A stretch of DNA of 64,000 nucleotides. Origin: Brachypodium distachyon (Eukaryota > Streptophyta > Magnoliopsida > Poales > Poaceae). The notes beneath the pieces are model-generated. The model was not told the DNA's origin. It did not search any database and was given only the letters and a program-made list of their open reading frames with translations. The stretch spans positions 24,170,501 through 24,234,500 of the forward strand of contig NC_016132.3 of the NCBI RefSeq assembly GCF_000005505.3, in the 5' to 3' direction. Numbering within the stretch: position 1 is the first letter of the stretch; each line of letters starts with the position of its first letter. This document shows, in pieces, positions 1-10,680 of the stretch. Both the position numbers and the translations under genes were made by a program.

Positions 1-1130
1 GTGTTAAGTATGCCTACTTGCCAGGTTTGTATGTGTGTACCTACCAGTTTATCCACACATACTCATCAGATTATCTACACCTATCTGCGAGGTTAACTGT
101 TTCTTCTTGCCAGGTTAATTATGCTTAGTTGCCATGTTAATTGTTTCTACTCGCCAAGTTAATTATCCCTACTTGCCAGATTATCCACACCTACTTGCCA
201 GCCAATCATGCATATTTGCCGGTTAATTATGTCTACTTGTCGGATTAATTATTTCTACTTATCAGTTTAATGTGTGTACTTACCTACTTAGCCATTATTA
301 CTTGTCAGGTTAAAATTGCATAATTGTTGGGTTAATTATGCCTACTTGGCAGATTAGCCGTTCCTACTTGTCATGTTAACAGTGCCTAATTGCCGGGTTA
401 TCAATACTTAATTACCGGGTTAATTGTGCCTACTTACCATATTAACGATGCCTACTTGCCGGATTAACGATGCCTACTTGCCAGATTAATGATGCTTAGT
501 TATCAAGTTATTTGTGCCTAATTGCCATGTTAACTTTGTCTACTTGCCACATTAGTGGAGTCTACTTGTCGGGTGATCAGTGTCTACTTGTCGGATTTAC
601 CATGCCTACGCGTCGGGTCGCGCGAGTAGTTCTAGATGACGCCAAATGCCTACTTGCCGGTTTAACTGTGACTACTTGCCACATTAATGTTGCCAATTGC
701 CAGGTTATTAATGCCTAATTGTCATGTTAATCATGCCCACTTGCCAGAACAGTCGTTCCTACTTGCCGGGTTAACGGTGCCTACTTGTCAGATTAATAGT
801 GACTACTTTTCAAGTTAATTGTGTCTAATTGCTGGGTTATCAATGCCTAATTGCCGGGTTATCCGTGTCTACTTGCCAGATTAATGGTGATTACTTGCCA
901 AGTTAATTATGCCTAATTGCCGGGTTAACCGTGCATACTTGTCAGATTAGCTGTTATTATTTGGCGGATAAGCAATGCCTGCTTGCCCGATTAATGATGA
1001 CTACTTGTCAGATTAATGATGCTTAGTTTGCAAGTTAAATGGATCTAATTGTCATGTTAACCTTCTACTTGCCACATAATGATGTCTATTTGTCAGATCA
1101 TCCATGTCTACTTGCCGGATTTACCAATTC
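1..1130. repeat. 22-bp minisatellite array
   Basis: About fifty head-to-tail copies of a degenerate 22-bp unit, close to TGCCTACTTGCCGGATTAAC plus two variable bases, fill the left edge. Copies near 455-600 keep exact 22-bp phase; others drift by substitutions and small indels. The array continues beyond the left end of the window. Short open frames inside it follow the repeat and look non-genic. It decays after about 1130 into unrelated sequence. Confidence 0.9.
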
Positions 1131-2339
1131 TTTTTGCACTTGTCCGGTCGAGCTGGCAGCCCAAGATGACGCCAGAGCTACATGTGAAACTTGACGGATT
1201 GGGTAGTAGCCAAGGAGGAGGGCGAGACATAGCGGCGACCTCCCACGAGCCTCCAAGGAACATTGATCATGAATTGAATACTACTTCCACAAGCCCCTGG
1301 AGCTCCAACTAAAAAGTTTCGGGCAAAACTCAAACTCCAGCATCTATGTGTTGTTCACTTGGCCCATCCATTAGTCGTTGCGTGAAACAAAATAACACCA
1401 CATGTCCACCAATTTTTTTCCAACTGAAAACTCATCTACAAGCTAAATCTGAATCCAGAGCAGCGTGTTTGCTTCCCAAATGCAAGGAAACCGGATGAAA
1501 CAAAGCTAGAACTAATTAACAGGCTACTCATACATCTAAGAAAAAACATGCTACTGACAAGGAGGCTTGCTTGCTGGCCTTCAAGCACCAACTACCCAGC
1601 ACGCAAAGCCTAGATGCTCTGCTTTGCAATCTATCACCCACCTAGGACGACCCGCAGCAGGAACTCCATCGCGTGCAAGGATCAAGGGAATTGAGGCATG
1701 TCAGCATGGATTAGCGTGCGCAGGCACATGGAGCAAGTGGATGCGTACGAGATGGACCTGTGGGGCGGCGCTGAGCGGGAGGTTCAGGTCGACGGCCCAG
1801 GCGGCTCCCTCCCTGCAGGCTACGGAGAGATCCATACGGCACCGGCCACAGCTACTCCTCTTCGATGGATCAGGCGCCTCGCTTCCCAGCAGACTACGGC
1901 GGCGCCGGCAATCTCCTGCTGGTCGAGGTGGGCCTGCGGTTGGCGGCGCGACGACTCGGTATGGGAGAGAGAGGAACGCAGAGGAAGAGGATCAGGACAG
2001 GAAGAAAGGAGATCGGGATTTCCCGAATCGTAAAGCGCCGCCCCAAGGTGGGGCGCGATCGATCACCACACGGACTGTAGACGGGCGCACCCCATGATCG
2101 ATCAACCATCAAATCAGGCTGTATATATATGTGGTATGCATGTGCCAGCAAATAACCAGCCCTTGTTGCATGCGGGTACTAGCTAGTAATCATTCTGGAC
2201 TTGATGCTAGCCAAGCTCCACGATACACTAGCCGACAAACTATTTTAAACATGTGACATGCATTTCAATATTTTTTCCTTTGGGTTTGACTTAATTTCGC
2301 GTCGAATTTTGGTACAAAATCTCGTAAAACATCCACCAA
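1131..2339. other. Unassigned intergenic DNA
   Basis: I recognise no gene or transposon protein here. The part from about 1560 to 2100 is GC-rich with overlapping open frames on both strands that resemble no known family. It may be a decayed transposon or promoter remnant next to the retroelement that begins near 2340. Confidence 0.4.
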
Positions 2340-4002
2340 CAACACAGTAGAATACGAGGGACTGCTAGCCGGGCTACACGCGGCGATCGTCCTTGAGATC
2401 AAGCGCCTGGTTGTTCGCGGGAATTCTCAACTCATGATAAACCAGGTAACAACGACTGCCCGCAGATGGCAGTGTACGTGGAAGAAGTGCGAAAGCTAGA
2501 GTTCAAGTTCAAGAGACTCCGGTTTGAGCACGTGAAACGCAAGGATAACTTTGTTGCGGATGAACTGTCCAAGTGGACAGCGGAACGCAGTAAGGTGCCT
2601 CCTGGGATATTCGTACAAAGGCAGTCAAAACCCTCTGTCGATCACAAAACGGTTGCCGGGGTTCCCCTCCGGCAACCCAGGGAGACCCCGCAGCTGCGGG
2701 GCACCATGCTACCGAACTGGTGGCATGCTTGAGTCGGGTACTGCCACCTTGGGGCACGGATATTATTCGTTACCTCAAGGACGAAACCCTCTCGGAAGGA
2801 GACATTGCCGCGGAGCGAGTAGCCCGGCAAGCGAAGATGTACGCTCTGATAGATGGATCTCTACCGAAGGCGTCCAAACAGAGTTATGCCCCTCTGCGTG
2901 CCCCGGAGGAAGGGCGCACGCTGCTGGAGGATATCCATCGAGGCACCATGTGGCCTCCAGGGCGCTAGCTGGGAAAGCATTCCGGCACGGCTTCTACTGG
3001 CCAACAGTCTTAGCAGATGCCGAGCAACTAGTCAAGACCTGTGAAGCATGCCAGTTTCACGCCAAGAAGAGCAATCAGCCAGCTCAAGCCCTGCAAGTCA
3101 TGCATCCCATCCTCGTGGCCGTTCGCGGTCTAGGGGCTGAACATCGACGGCAAGATGCCGAGAGCTATCGGTGGTTACGAGTATCTCCTTGTAGCCATTG
3201 ACAACTTCTCGAAATGGGTCGAGGTGGAGCCTGTGCGGGCTATCACAGCGCAGGCGGCCATCAAGTTCTTCAAGAGCATTGTGTGCTGGTTTGGTGTGCC
3301 TAACAGCATCGTCACCGATAATGGCACACAATTCACTAGTGCGGTGTTCCGAGCTTACTGCGAGGACATGGGCACTAAAATCCCCTTCGCCTCTGTTGCT
3401 AATCCAAGGAGCAACGGGCAAGTGGGCGCGCCAACGCAAAAGTGCTGCGGGGACTCAAGACGAGAACCTTTGACAAGCTCAAGGGCCACGAGAAGCACTG
3501 GGTCGAACAACTCCAACCCGTGCTGTGGTTGATTCGGACCACACCAAGTCGGGCGACGGGCCAAACTCCGTTTGCCCTCTTCTACGGGGCAGAAGCTGTG
3601 CTGCCCCTCGAGCTCAAGCATGGGTCACCTCGGGTACGCGCATACGGCGACGAGAGCCAACACGCACAGAGGATTGACAACCTTAGCTTCATCGAGGAGA
3701 TTCGATGCCGGGCTGCTGTGCGAGCTGCGGGCTACCAGCAGGGGCTCCGTCGTTATCAGGACAGGAGAGTCCATCCTCGGGGACTCGAGGTTGGAGACCT
3801 TGTCCTGCGCCGGATACAAGGAACGAAGGCCGGTAACAAGTTGACTCCAAACTGGGAAGGCCCTTTCTGGGTAGTGCAGGTGACCAGACCGGGGGCTGTC
3901 CGGTTGGAAACCGAAGAAGGCTTGCCGGTGCCCAATAGTTGGAATATTGAGCACCGGCGCAAGTTCTACCCGGTGAAACGGTGGCGCCTTACCCACGGGT
4001 GA
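2340..4002 (+). pseudogene. Ty3/gypsy retrotransposon pol remnant (RNase H to integrase)
   Basis: This is the 3' part of a retrotransposon polyprotein, broken by frame changes. In order: an RNase H end (EYEGLLAGLHAAIVLEIKRL near 2352, then FEHVKRKDNFVADELSKW near 2524), a linker, the integrase zinc-binding region (FYWPTVLADAEQLVKTCEAC near 2990), the integrase core (LLVAIDNFSKWVEVEP near 3187; GVPNSIVTDNGTQFTS near 3295), and a long in-frame C-terminal part (3442-4002) ending VKRWRLTHG. Frame switches are needed near 2470, 2700, 2965, 3125 and 3430, so no functional enzyme can be made. Gag, protease and reverse transcriptase are absent upstream. The domain order and the GPFWVVQVTRPGAVRLE-type tail fit plant Ty3/gypsy elements; I cannot name the family safely. 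Confidence 0.88.
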
Positions 4003-4900
4003 CGCTGCGGCAGCGTGCCTCTTTAAGCTAGCACAAAGATGAATAAAGATCAGTGTTGTTTCAATGAATATTGTGTTTAATGTTAATGTTTGCTTCTGTC
4101 TCCTGCTCTAGGTGCACAGAATTGTCTCTTCATCCTTGGTTGTGAGCAGGGGGGCTGCCGGAACCCTGAAAACCAAGCTCGTTCCCGGGACATCCTGGAA
4201 CGAGGCCTAGCAGTTGTTGAACCCGTTCACAACGTGCTACGTGCCTACGAGGCACCATGGAATAATAAAGATGCTCACACCCAAGTCTGAGGTCGACTCT
4301 TTTGTGCCCGGGGGCTGGGAGGCAGTAGGTTATCCAGTTTGTGCTGTTTTTCAGGCATTTCGAAAACTCTTCTATGCACCATGGGCACTGCAAGAATCTA
4401 ACATGCAGGGTAAAGCTGGGGACGAAGGCACACTGTGATGCTCGTGGGGCAGTCACGGGTGTCGTCATCTTGCGAGTATGTTGTACATATATGGAAATTA
4501 CTTCGAGACTTGATGCAGGACACTGAGACAGGGCCAGTGCCTCCACGCGCCTACCGGTGGTTCCGCGTGTGTGGCGGCAAGGGCAGCACTTCGGATATTT
4601 AAACAACAGAGCAAGCGCAACACCAACAACGAGCAAGAAGGCAAGTGCTGTCGCAGGGAGGCGATGGTGGTGCATCCCTCTGCGCTTGTCGCCGAGGGTG
4701 TTCCCACCATCGCGGCCCTGCCACATCACTTAGAAGAGGATACCAGAGAGGGAAACACCAAAGGCGAGAGGCGCAACGAAGACGCGATGGGGGTGCATGC
4801 CTCCGTGCGTGCCGCTGGAGGGTGCACGGTCACCGCGTCCTTGCCGTGACTCTCAACAGGGTGCTCAGAATGCTGAGAGAACAGAAAGCTAAGTACTTCG
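4003..4900 (+). mobile_element. Post-pol non-coding part of the Ty3/gypsy element
   Basis: Non-coding DNA directly after the pol stop, rich in CCCGGGGGCTGGGAGG-type runs seen downstream of pol in grass gypsy elements. Between about 4655 and 4855 a block of roughly 125 bp occurs twice as diverged copies, each holding a GCGATGG-GGTGCATCCCTC-like core and separated by an A-rich spacer. No intact LTR follows on this strand; the sequence changes into the oppositely oriented element near 4900. Confidence 0.5.
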
Positions 4901-5371
4901 TTTTGAATCCTTAGTTCTTCCTTTAATCGCATTGGTTTGCCGAGGTAAGCTCAGTCCCCGTGTAGCCGGAGTGTAGGAAGGATGCTTGCGGGGGGAGGAC
5001 GCCCCCCACGCGTGGCTCGCGGGTCCGCCCTAGAGGCGTGTGCGCTGGGGTAGTTAACCCGCAGGTGGAGTGACTGGCCGCTGCTGTCTGGCCCCAGGTT
5101 GGCAGTGCGGGTCCGTCCCGGGTCTGTGGTCTGGCTAAACACGCGGTTGGCGAGTCCCCGGTAAACAAGGTTAAACACGAGAAGGACAGAGCCCCTCCCC
5201 GACATGCTAATTATAGGCAAAGGAGAAGTAAATTTACGTTGGATGAAGCGGAATTCAAACAAAGGAGTTTGCGATAAACATTCGAAATAATTGGGGCTAA
5301 CACAAAGTAAGTTCTAAGGCGCCTCGTGCCACTTGCAGGAAAGTAAATACAAAAAAGGAACAAGCGGATAA
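4901..5371 (-). mobile_element. Spacer downstream of gag in the minus-strand retroelement
   Basis: Non-coding DNA between the gag stop and the break with the plus-strand element. It contains GC-rich stretches (about 4985-5170) with no recognisable protease or reverse transcriptase, so the minus-strand element looks truncated or of a non-autonomous type. Confidence 0.4.
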
Positions 5372-7183
5372 CTATGCAGGAGGTGCTCCCGGAGCAGCGG
5401 CGTCGGCGTCAGGTGCCTCCTCGGATTGGCGGTCCCCGAAAGTCGTGACGCGGTTATGCGGGCCATGCAGCCGGCCAACGAAATTTGCAAAGAAGGAGGT
5501 GAAGCTGCTGATGTTAGCCCCATCGAAGGAAGTCACCAGGATGTCGAGCCCCTGCAGCGCCTCCACCGCCGAGTCCACCAGCTTCTTCAGCCTGGCTACC
5601 TCCTCCGTCCTGCGGGCCCGTAGCTCGATGCATGCACCATGAGCTTCCTGGGCCTGCAGCTTGTCCTCGCGGCATTCGGCCTTCAGCTTACCGATCTCGG
5701 ACGCCTTCTTGGTGTTGTCCTCATCAATAAACCGGAGCTCTTTCCGCGCCATGTCAAGCTCGCCCTGAAGGGAGGAGCCCGCATCCTGGGCAGCCTTGAG
5801 CTGCCCCGCAAGCTCGCGCTCCCGGGAGCGGGCCTAGTCTTGTAGCTCCTCTCCCGGCGCGCCGAGGCTTCGACTGCCGTCTCTAGCTCTCCGACCTCGC
5901 GCCGGAGGCGCTGGATCTCCAGTGAGTAGATGGACAACAAGTCCGTCTTCTCCCGGAGACACCCCTGGAACGAGTACAGGGCCGCCTGGTACTCCTCCTC
6001 ACCCTTGGCGTGCGTGGCCTTCACCAGCTCAAGCTCCCGTTGGTGCTCTTGCTGCAGGTCCCAAAGTTGCCGGAGGACTTCAGCCTCCGGAACTCCTTGC
6101 ACGGCGGGCGCCGCCCTAACTTGCTGCGCCTGTTGGAGCTCCTCCCGGAGCCGCAGCAGCTCTGTGCGCTGCCCCTCTGCCCAGTTCCACCACCACGCGG
6201 GCATGGTGCTGCAGCGCGTCATTGAAGAAATCGACAAACATCCGCTGCTGCTGCTGGATGTTGTCGATTACCTGGTGCCCCTGCTGGAACACGCTAGGGT
6301 TGAAGGTGATCCGACCCCATGATCGCCCGACGAGCTCCCCTGCTCCTGGACTGAAGGCGGCTCCGGCGGAGGAGGAGGACCCCGCCGCAACCGTCTGCGA
6401 CCCCGAGGCCGCGGCAGGGTTCGGTGACGCGTCTCCGGCTTGGTCGAGTCCCGCCGCTCCTTGCCCGCCCAGAGGGGTGGGCTCGGGGCTCGAGGGCTTC
6501 TCCAGGGCGCCGCTGCTTGCCTCGGCTGGCAGAGGCTGCCCCTTGTCACCCACTGCAGGCAGCGCCGTCTGCGTGGCGTCGCCTGCGGTAGCTGTCGCGT
6601 CCCCGACAAGCTCCGGGCAGGTTGTTGAAGGGCTCCAGCGGGGGCAACCTCCTCTGGAGCGTTGTCGTCGGCCTCGTGGTGAGGTCGATTACCCACACCT
6701 CGGTGGGCGCGGGCGCAGCTGGGACATCCCCGGCTACTACATGTAAACACCTGCGTCAGTCTAGGAGATGGTGCAGATGGGTGAAAGAAATGCTACAGAA
6801 AACGAAGCTGTACCTTGCCACGTCTCATCATCGGCCTGGCGTGTGGCCGCGCCAGCTGCATCCATGATGGCAGAAAGAAAGAAAGAATGCGGTGGCACGA
6901 ACCCGGCTAGGATGAACCTGCCGAATATCCGGAAGTACTGCGGGTCACACTCTGCGTCGACGGGGAGAACTCGCGTCGGCCCGTGCTCATTGTGCTTGGT
7001 GGCGAGCGCCAAGACCAGCTTCTCCACCCCCTCGCCATTCTACCCAGGGGAGAAGAAGGCGGACTTGGCCCGCATCTCTTCATCCTTCAGTGCTTGCTCC
7101 GACGGCTCCTTCTTGATGGCCTTCTCATGCTTCTCTCCTTTGCTGGTGCTCCCTTTGGGTCGACTCGGGCCTTTGGAAGACAT
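5372..7183 (-). pseudogene. Gag-like coiled-coil ORF of a grass LTR retrotransposon (broken)
   Basis: Reading leftwards from an ATG at 7183 (MSSKGPSRPKGSTSKGEK) the frame soon stops near 7040. Further pieces carry a conserved gag-like patch (YFRIFGRFILAGFVPPHSFF near 6930), a proline/alanine/serine-rich segment (about 6560-6270), and a long Glu/Arg/Leu-rich heptad region (about 6190-5450, for example ELLRLREELQQAQQVRA) that predicts a coiled coil. The last frame ends at 5372. This layout matches the 'putative gypsy type transposon' proteins common in grass genomes (family knowledge). Several frameshifts and stops make it non-functional. It lies just downstream of a same-strand LTR at about 7330-8240, as expected for gag. 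Confidence 0.72.
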
Positions 7184-7329
7184 CGGCGGGAGCGGGGAGT
7201 GAGTTTGGCTAGAGTTGTGGCGCGGAGAGCTTGAGGCAATGGCGGAAGCAGGATAGGCGTAGCCCGACAATCGACCAAGGATAGCACTAACCGGGGCCTC
7301 AAGGCTGCCGGCCCACGCCCGGGGGCTAC

Positions 7330-8240
7330 TGTCGTACCAGTGGCCCGCGGGGTTCCACTGATACAGGGACGCATGGGTCGCGAGTAACGAAGCCCCGCCA
7401 GGTTGGCCTCCCGGGAAGGATAGATCCGGGAAGCCCGCCCCAAAGAGACGGTCATTGGCAAAGACAAAGCCAAGAACCGGAACAGGGAAAGCGCCGCTTC
7501 GGTGGGTACCCAGGAACTCTGGTTCCGGGAAGAGGAAGGGACGCTGCCCCGACAACTGGCTGGGTGCGTTTGCCGAGAAGGGGCCCCCAGCCACCCGCGC
7601 TCGGGCATGCAGACGGGGCCCGCGGAACAGTGAAGACAGGACGAGACAGCGAACGTAGTGCATTTAATGCACCGACAGGAGTCACATCGGCAGGGCTAGT
7701 CTTGCTCAGTAAGGCTAGAGCAGCTACCCTATAATTCATTTTATTGACCGTGTACACTGGTTTGGGCGATGCATGGCACCCAGCGTGGATCAACAGTAGT
7801 GTGAGTTTTGTGGCAATGACACGCGGATAGCTAACGTGTTGCGCTGCATGCATCACCACCTATGGTATCCCCTTGTCTATAAAAAGAGGACCCATGCCAC
7901 CAGTCAAAGGTTCGAACTCTAGTCAGTAACAAGCAACATTGTGTCCACCCGTACCAGAATTCCTTAGAGGTACAAGTAGCCTACCTGGGAACCCTGGGCA
8001 GTCCGTAAAGCATACTCGTTCGTGAATACAACCAAGAGCAGGACGTAGGGTATTACACCTCCGGGTGGCCCGAACCTGGGTAAATCTAACTGTCCACACT
8101 TCGTGTCTTTCGTCACGCCGGCGATCGCGGGAGTCATCTCCTCGCCCTCCACCGAACAACAAGGGGGTGTCCAACATCCCCGGTGCCGGTGACCCGAGCT
8201 CCGACACCCGGTTCTACCCGCAGGTGTTGCAGAAGTCTCT
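7330..8240 (-). mobile_element. 5' LTR of the minus-strand retroelement
   Basis: On the minus strand this block contains GACACGAAGTGTGG, a conserved AGGTTCGGGCCACC motif, a TATA-like CTTTTTATAGACAAGG and, near its end, GGGCCACTGGTACGACAG. The same ordered motifs recur on the plus strand at 9060-9755, so both are LTRs of related elements. The gag-like frame starts about 150 bp beyond its inner end. The precise TG...CA borders could not be fixed, so the coordinates are approximate. Confidence 0.65.
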
Positions 8241-8425
8241 ACAATACAACTTTTGTAAAGCAAAAGAAAAAAAACAGATTTACGTCCCTAAAATTTAAAA
8301 CATGTCTTTCAAATGTAATTTAATTTTAAGTTGTTTTCATTACCGAGAAACTTAAATATGTGTCATGGTCTAGCGACTTATAACGTGTGCATGCTACAGA
8401 CGATCCACACATAATACATCAAATA
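8241..8425. other. AT-rich spacer
   Basis: AT-rich sequence between the LTR and the 129-bp tandem duplication, with no gene signal. Confidence 0.4.
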
Positions 8426-8683
8426 AAGTTCACAAGCATGAAAATATAGTAAAAGAATATTATAATTAGTTGCATAAGTATACTACAATTTAATCCCAAT
8501 TTGAAGTGATACTTAAAGAAAGTGGCGTATGCTCCATTACTTCCGGGTTATTAGAAGTTCACAAGCATGAAAATATTGTAAAAGAATATTATAATTAGTT
8601 GCATAAGTATACTACAATTTAATCCCAATTTGAAGTGATACTTAAAGAAAGTGGCGTATGCTCCATTACTTCCGGGTTATTAG
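8426..8683. repeat. 129-bp tandem duplication
   Basis: Positions 8426-8554 are repeated immediately as 8555-8683. I see a single difference (ATAGTAAAAG in copy one, ATTGTAAAAG in copy two). The near identity indicates a recent duplication by slippage or unequal exchange. No coding function is apparent. Confidence 0.95.
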
Positions 8684-9059
8684 TATAGTCATATATATCA
8701 CACTTTGAGAAGCCATGCAGGAGTGTTTTTTCAAAAAAAAAAATTGCTGAATTTTTGAAGTGATTCCCAACATAATCATTGATAATGAACAATGAAGAAG
8801 TAGCAATGACAAAGTTTATCACTTGCATCCAACCATAACAGCCACACTCTGCCATCGTTCCAACCCGCTCGGCCTGCCGTATAGAACATTGAGATTTAAA
8901 ACTTGTAATTAAGAGCACATCCATGAGCATAGAATTAGATGGCCTGAGTTGAACTATAGCACCTATTTTGAGCAAAACGGTAACTCAAGCACAACCATCA
9001 ACAAACAGAAAAACCTTAAGAATTACTCTGTGCAACAGACGAAGGCTATACATTTGCCG

Positions 9060-9755
9060 GGCACTCCTTTTTGGTTCGGTAGTGGGCGGTGTGGATCATT
9101 TCGGCGAACGCCGACATGGCTAAGACACGAAGTGTGGCTCGGGTAATTTTTACCGAGGTTCGGGCCACGCGGAGGTGTAAAACCCTACGTCCCGCTTCTG
9201 ATTTTGTATTCACTGGACTTTGGATGGATTACAGGTTGCCAGGATGGTTCTCGGGGGATGTTACTTGTACTGCTAAGTGTCTAATGAATCGGAACCCCTT
9301 TAGTAGTGGCATTGGTACTTCTTTTATACACAAGGAGATATCACAGGTGCCATTATTTACAGCTTGACACACTAGCTGCTTGCGTGTCGAGAGTACAAGG
9401 AAGGTGGCTCGGACTGAGCCACGCTGTACAGGATGCAAATACACATCTATTGTTCTCGTGGAGTAAAACATGTGCTACGCTCACCGCAGTAGCTCTACTC
9501 AGTGAGACTAGACCCGCCGCTCTAGCTTTGTCGGAGCATTTAATACCCCTCCTTCACCGTGCTTCTCTACCCCACCTGCCCAACTGGGTGGGAGTTTGCC
9601 GGGGGAGCCCTTGGTTACGGAGGGCGAGTGACTTGCGGGGTTGTTGTCCCTTGATTTTGTCAGGAAGAGCTCCCGGCTAGCCCTGCCCGGGTAGTTTGCC
9701 TTGCGGGTAGCAACAGTGTGATCCCGTGAGCCACTGGTACGACACAGCTTCTAAC
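9060..9755 (+). mobile_element. LTR related to the one at 7330-8240, opposite orientation
   Basis: It carries GACACGAAGTGTGG (near 9125), AGGTTCGGGCCACGCGG (near 9158), a TATA-like CTTTTATACACAAGG (near 9320) and GAGCCACTGGTACGACAC (near 9728), in the same order as the minus-strand LTR at 7330-8240. No retroelement coding region follows it, so it is a solo LTR or the end of a truncated element. The two LTRs are clearly diverged, so they are not a pair from one recent insertion. Confidence 0.62.
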
Positions 9756-10450
9756 CATGAATTTAGATACTCCCTCCAATTTACGGGGAGAGAGGGGTCA
9801 TTTTTCTTTGGATAATTTAGAAAGTTGGGGCACATGAATTAGACCAACAATTTTATAACACTATCAGTGTCAGTGAAGATGGTGAGCCAGAGCGGTAATA
9901 CAGTACCATCCATTCTTTCTAATTTATTTCACGCAACATCATTAACCCATACAGAGATCATACATGTGGCATACCTAAATACTGACAACCCAATCAGTGC
10001 AGTTGCCTCCATAGATGCCACATCGTCCTCCCTGCAATAAACACTAACCACACGTAATATTACTGGAAAGAGTCAAGAACCATTCCTAACTTGCCATTGT
10101 TATTCTAAAAACAAATGATCATGGCTGGCGTGCAAGATCACTGAACAAGCATAAAATACCCACACTGCTGACGGCTACTTAAACTGCTGACGCCGCAGCT
10201 TCGAATTGAAGCCTCCGCCTTGAACACAGTCATATACTTCCTTGGTCACCCATATGTACGGAAAAACATTTTTATGCAGAGGTTTTTATTGAAATTCAAC
10301 TGCAGATTAGAAACAAATGGAGCAGCATAATGAGTGACTTCTGCAATTTGAACCAAAGCGGCCCAGGTAATTATCCATTGCTTTCCCCTGCATTGAGCAG
10401 GACAAACGTTAACAGAAAAGAACACTACAGGAAGATTTGATGCAAACTTA
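9756..10450. other. Unassigned DNA with a Stowaway-like end
   Basis: A TACTCCCTCC end of a Stowaway-like MITE lies at 9768 but its partner end is missing. The remaining sequence shows no gene that I recognise. Confidence 0.4.
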
Positions 10451-10540
10451 ATACTTCCTCCGTCCAACAAATGATGTCTCAATTTTAACTAAATTTGAGT
10501 GCATCTATACATTAAGTCATGTCTAAACACATCTTCGACG
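10451..10540. mobile_element. Truncated Stowaway-like MITE
   Basis: TACTTCCTCCGTCCAACAA followed by ATGATGTCTCAATTTTAAC is the left half of the same MITE that is complete at 21450-21577. The sequence diverges after CATGTCTAAACAC and no right end is present. Confidence 0.75.
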
Positions 10541-10680
10541 ATAAGACATCCTCTAGCCCATCGCAGCACATCGCACTAATTTTGCCCCAACCCTAGCCTC
10601 TGATCCTACCTAAATCGCCGAAGCATAAGGATTCCAGGCTACCAAGTACCAACACATCGAACCCATCCTTTACCTGGCAG

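Noticed and set aside
1..1130. CRISPR-like array
   Set aside because: The 22-bp units are contiguous with no unique spacers, and the DNA is a plant nuclear genome; it is a minisatellite.
1567..2151. Overlapping open frames of 60-176 codons on both strands
   Set aside because: GC-rich composition explains them; no domain, no consistent frame, no splice-supported model.
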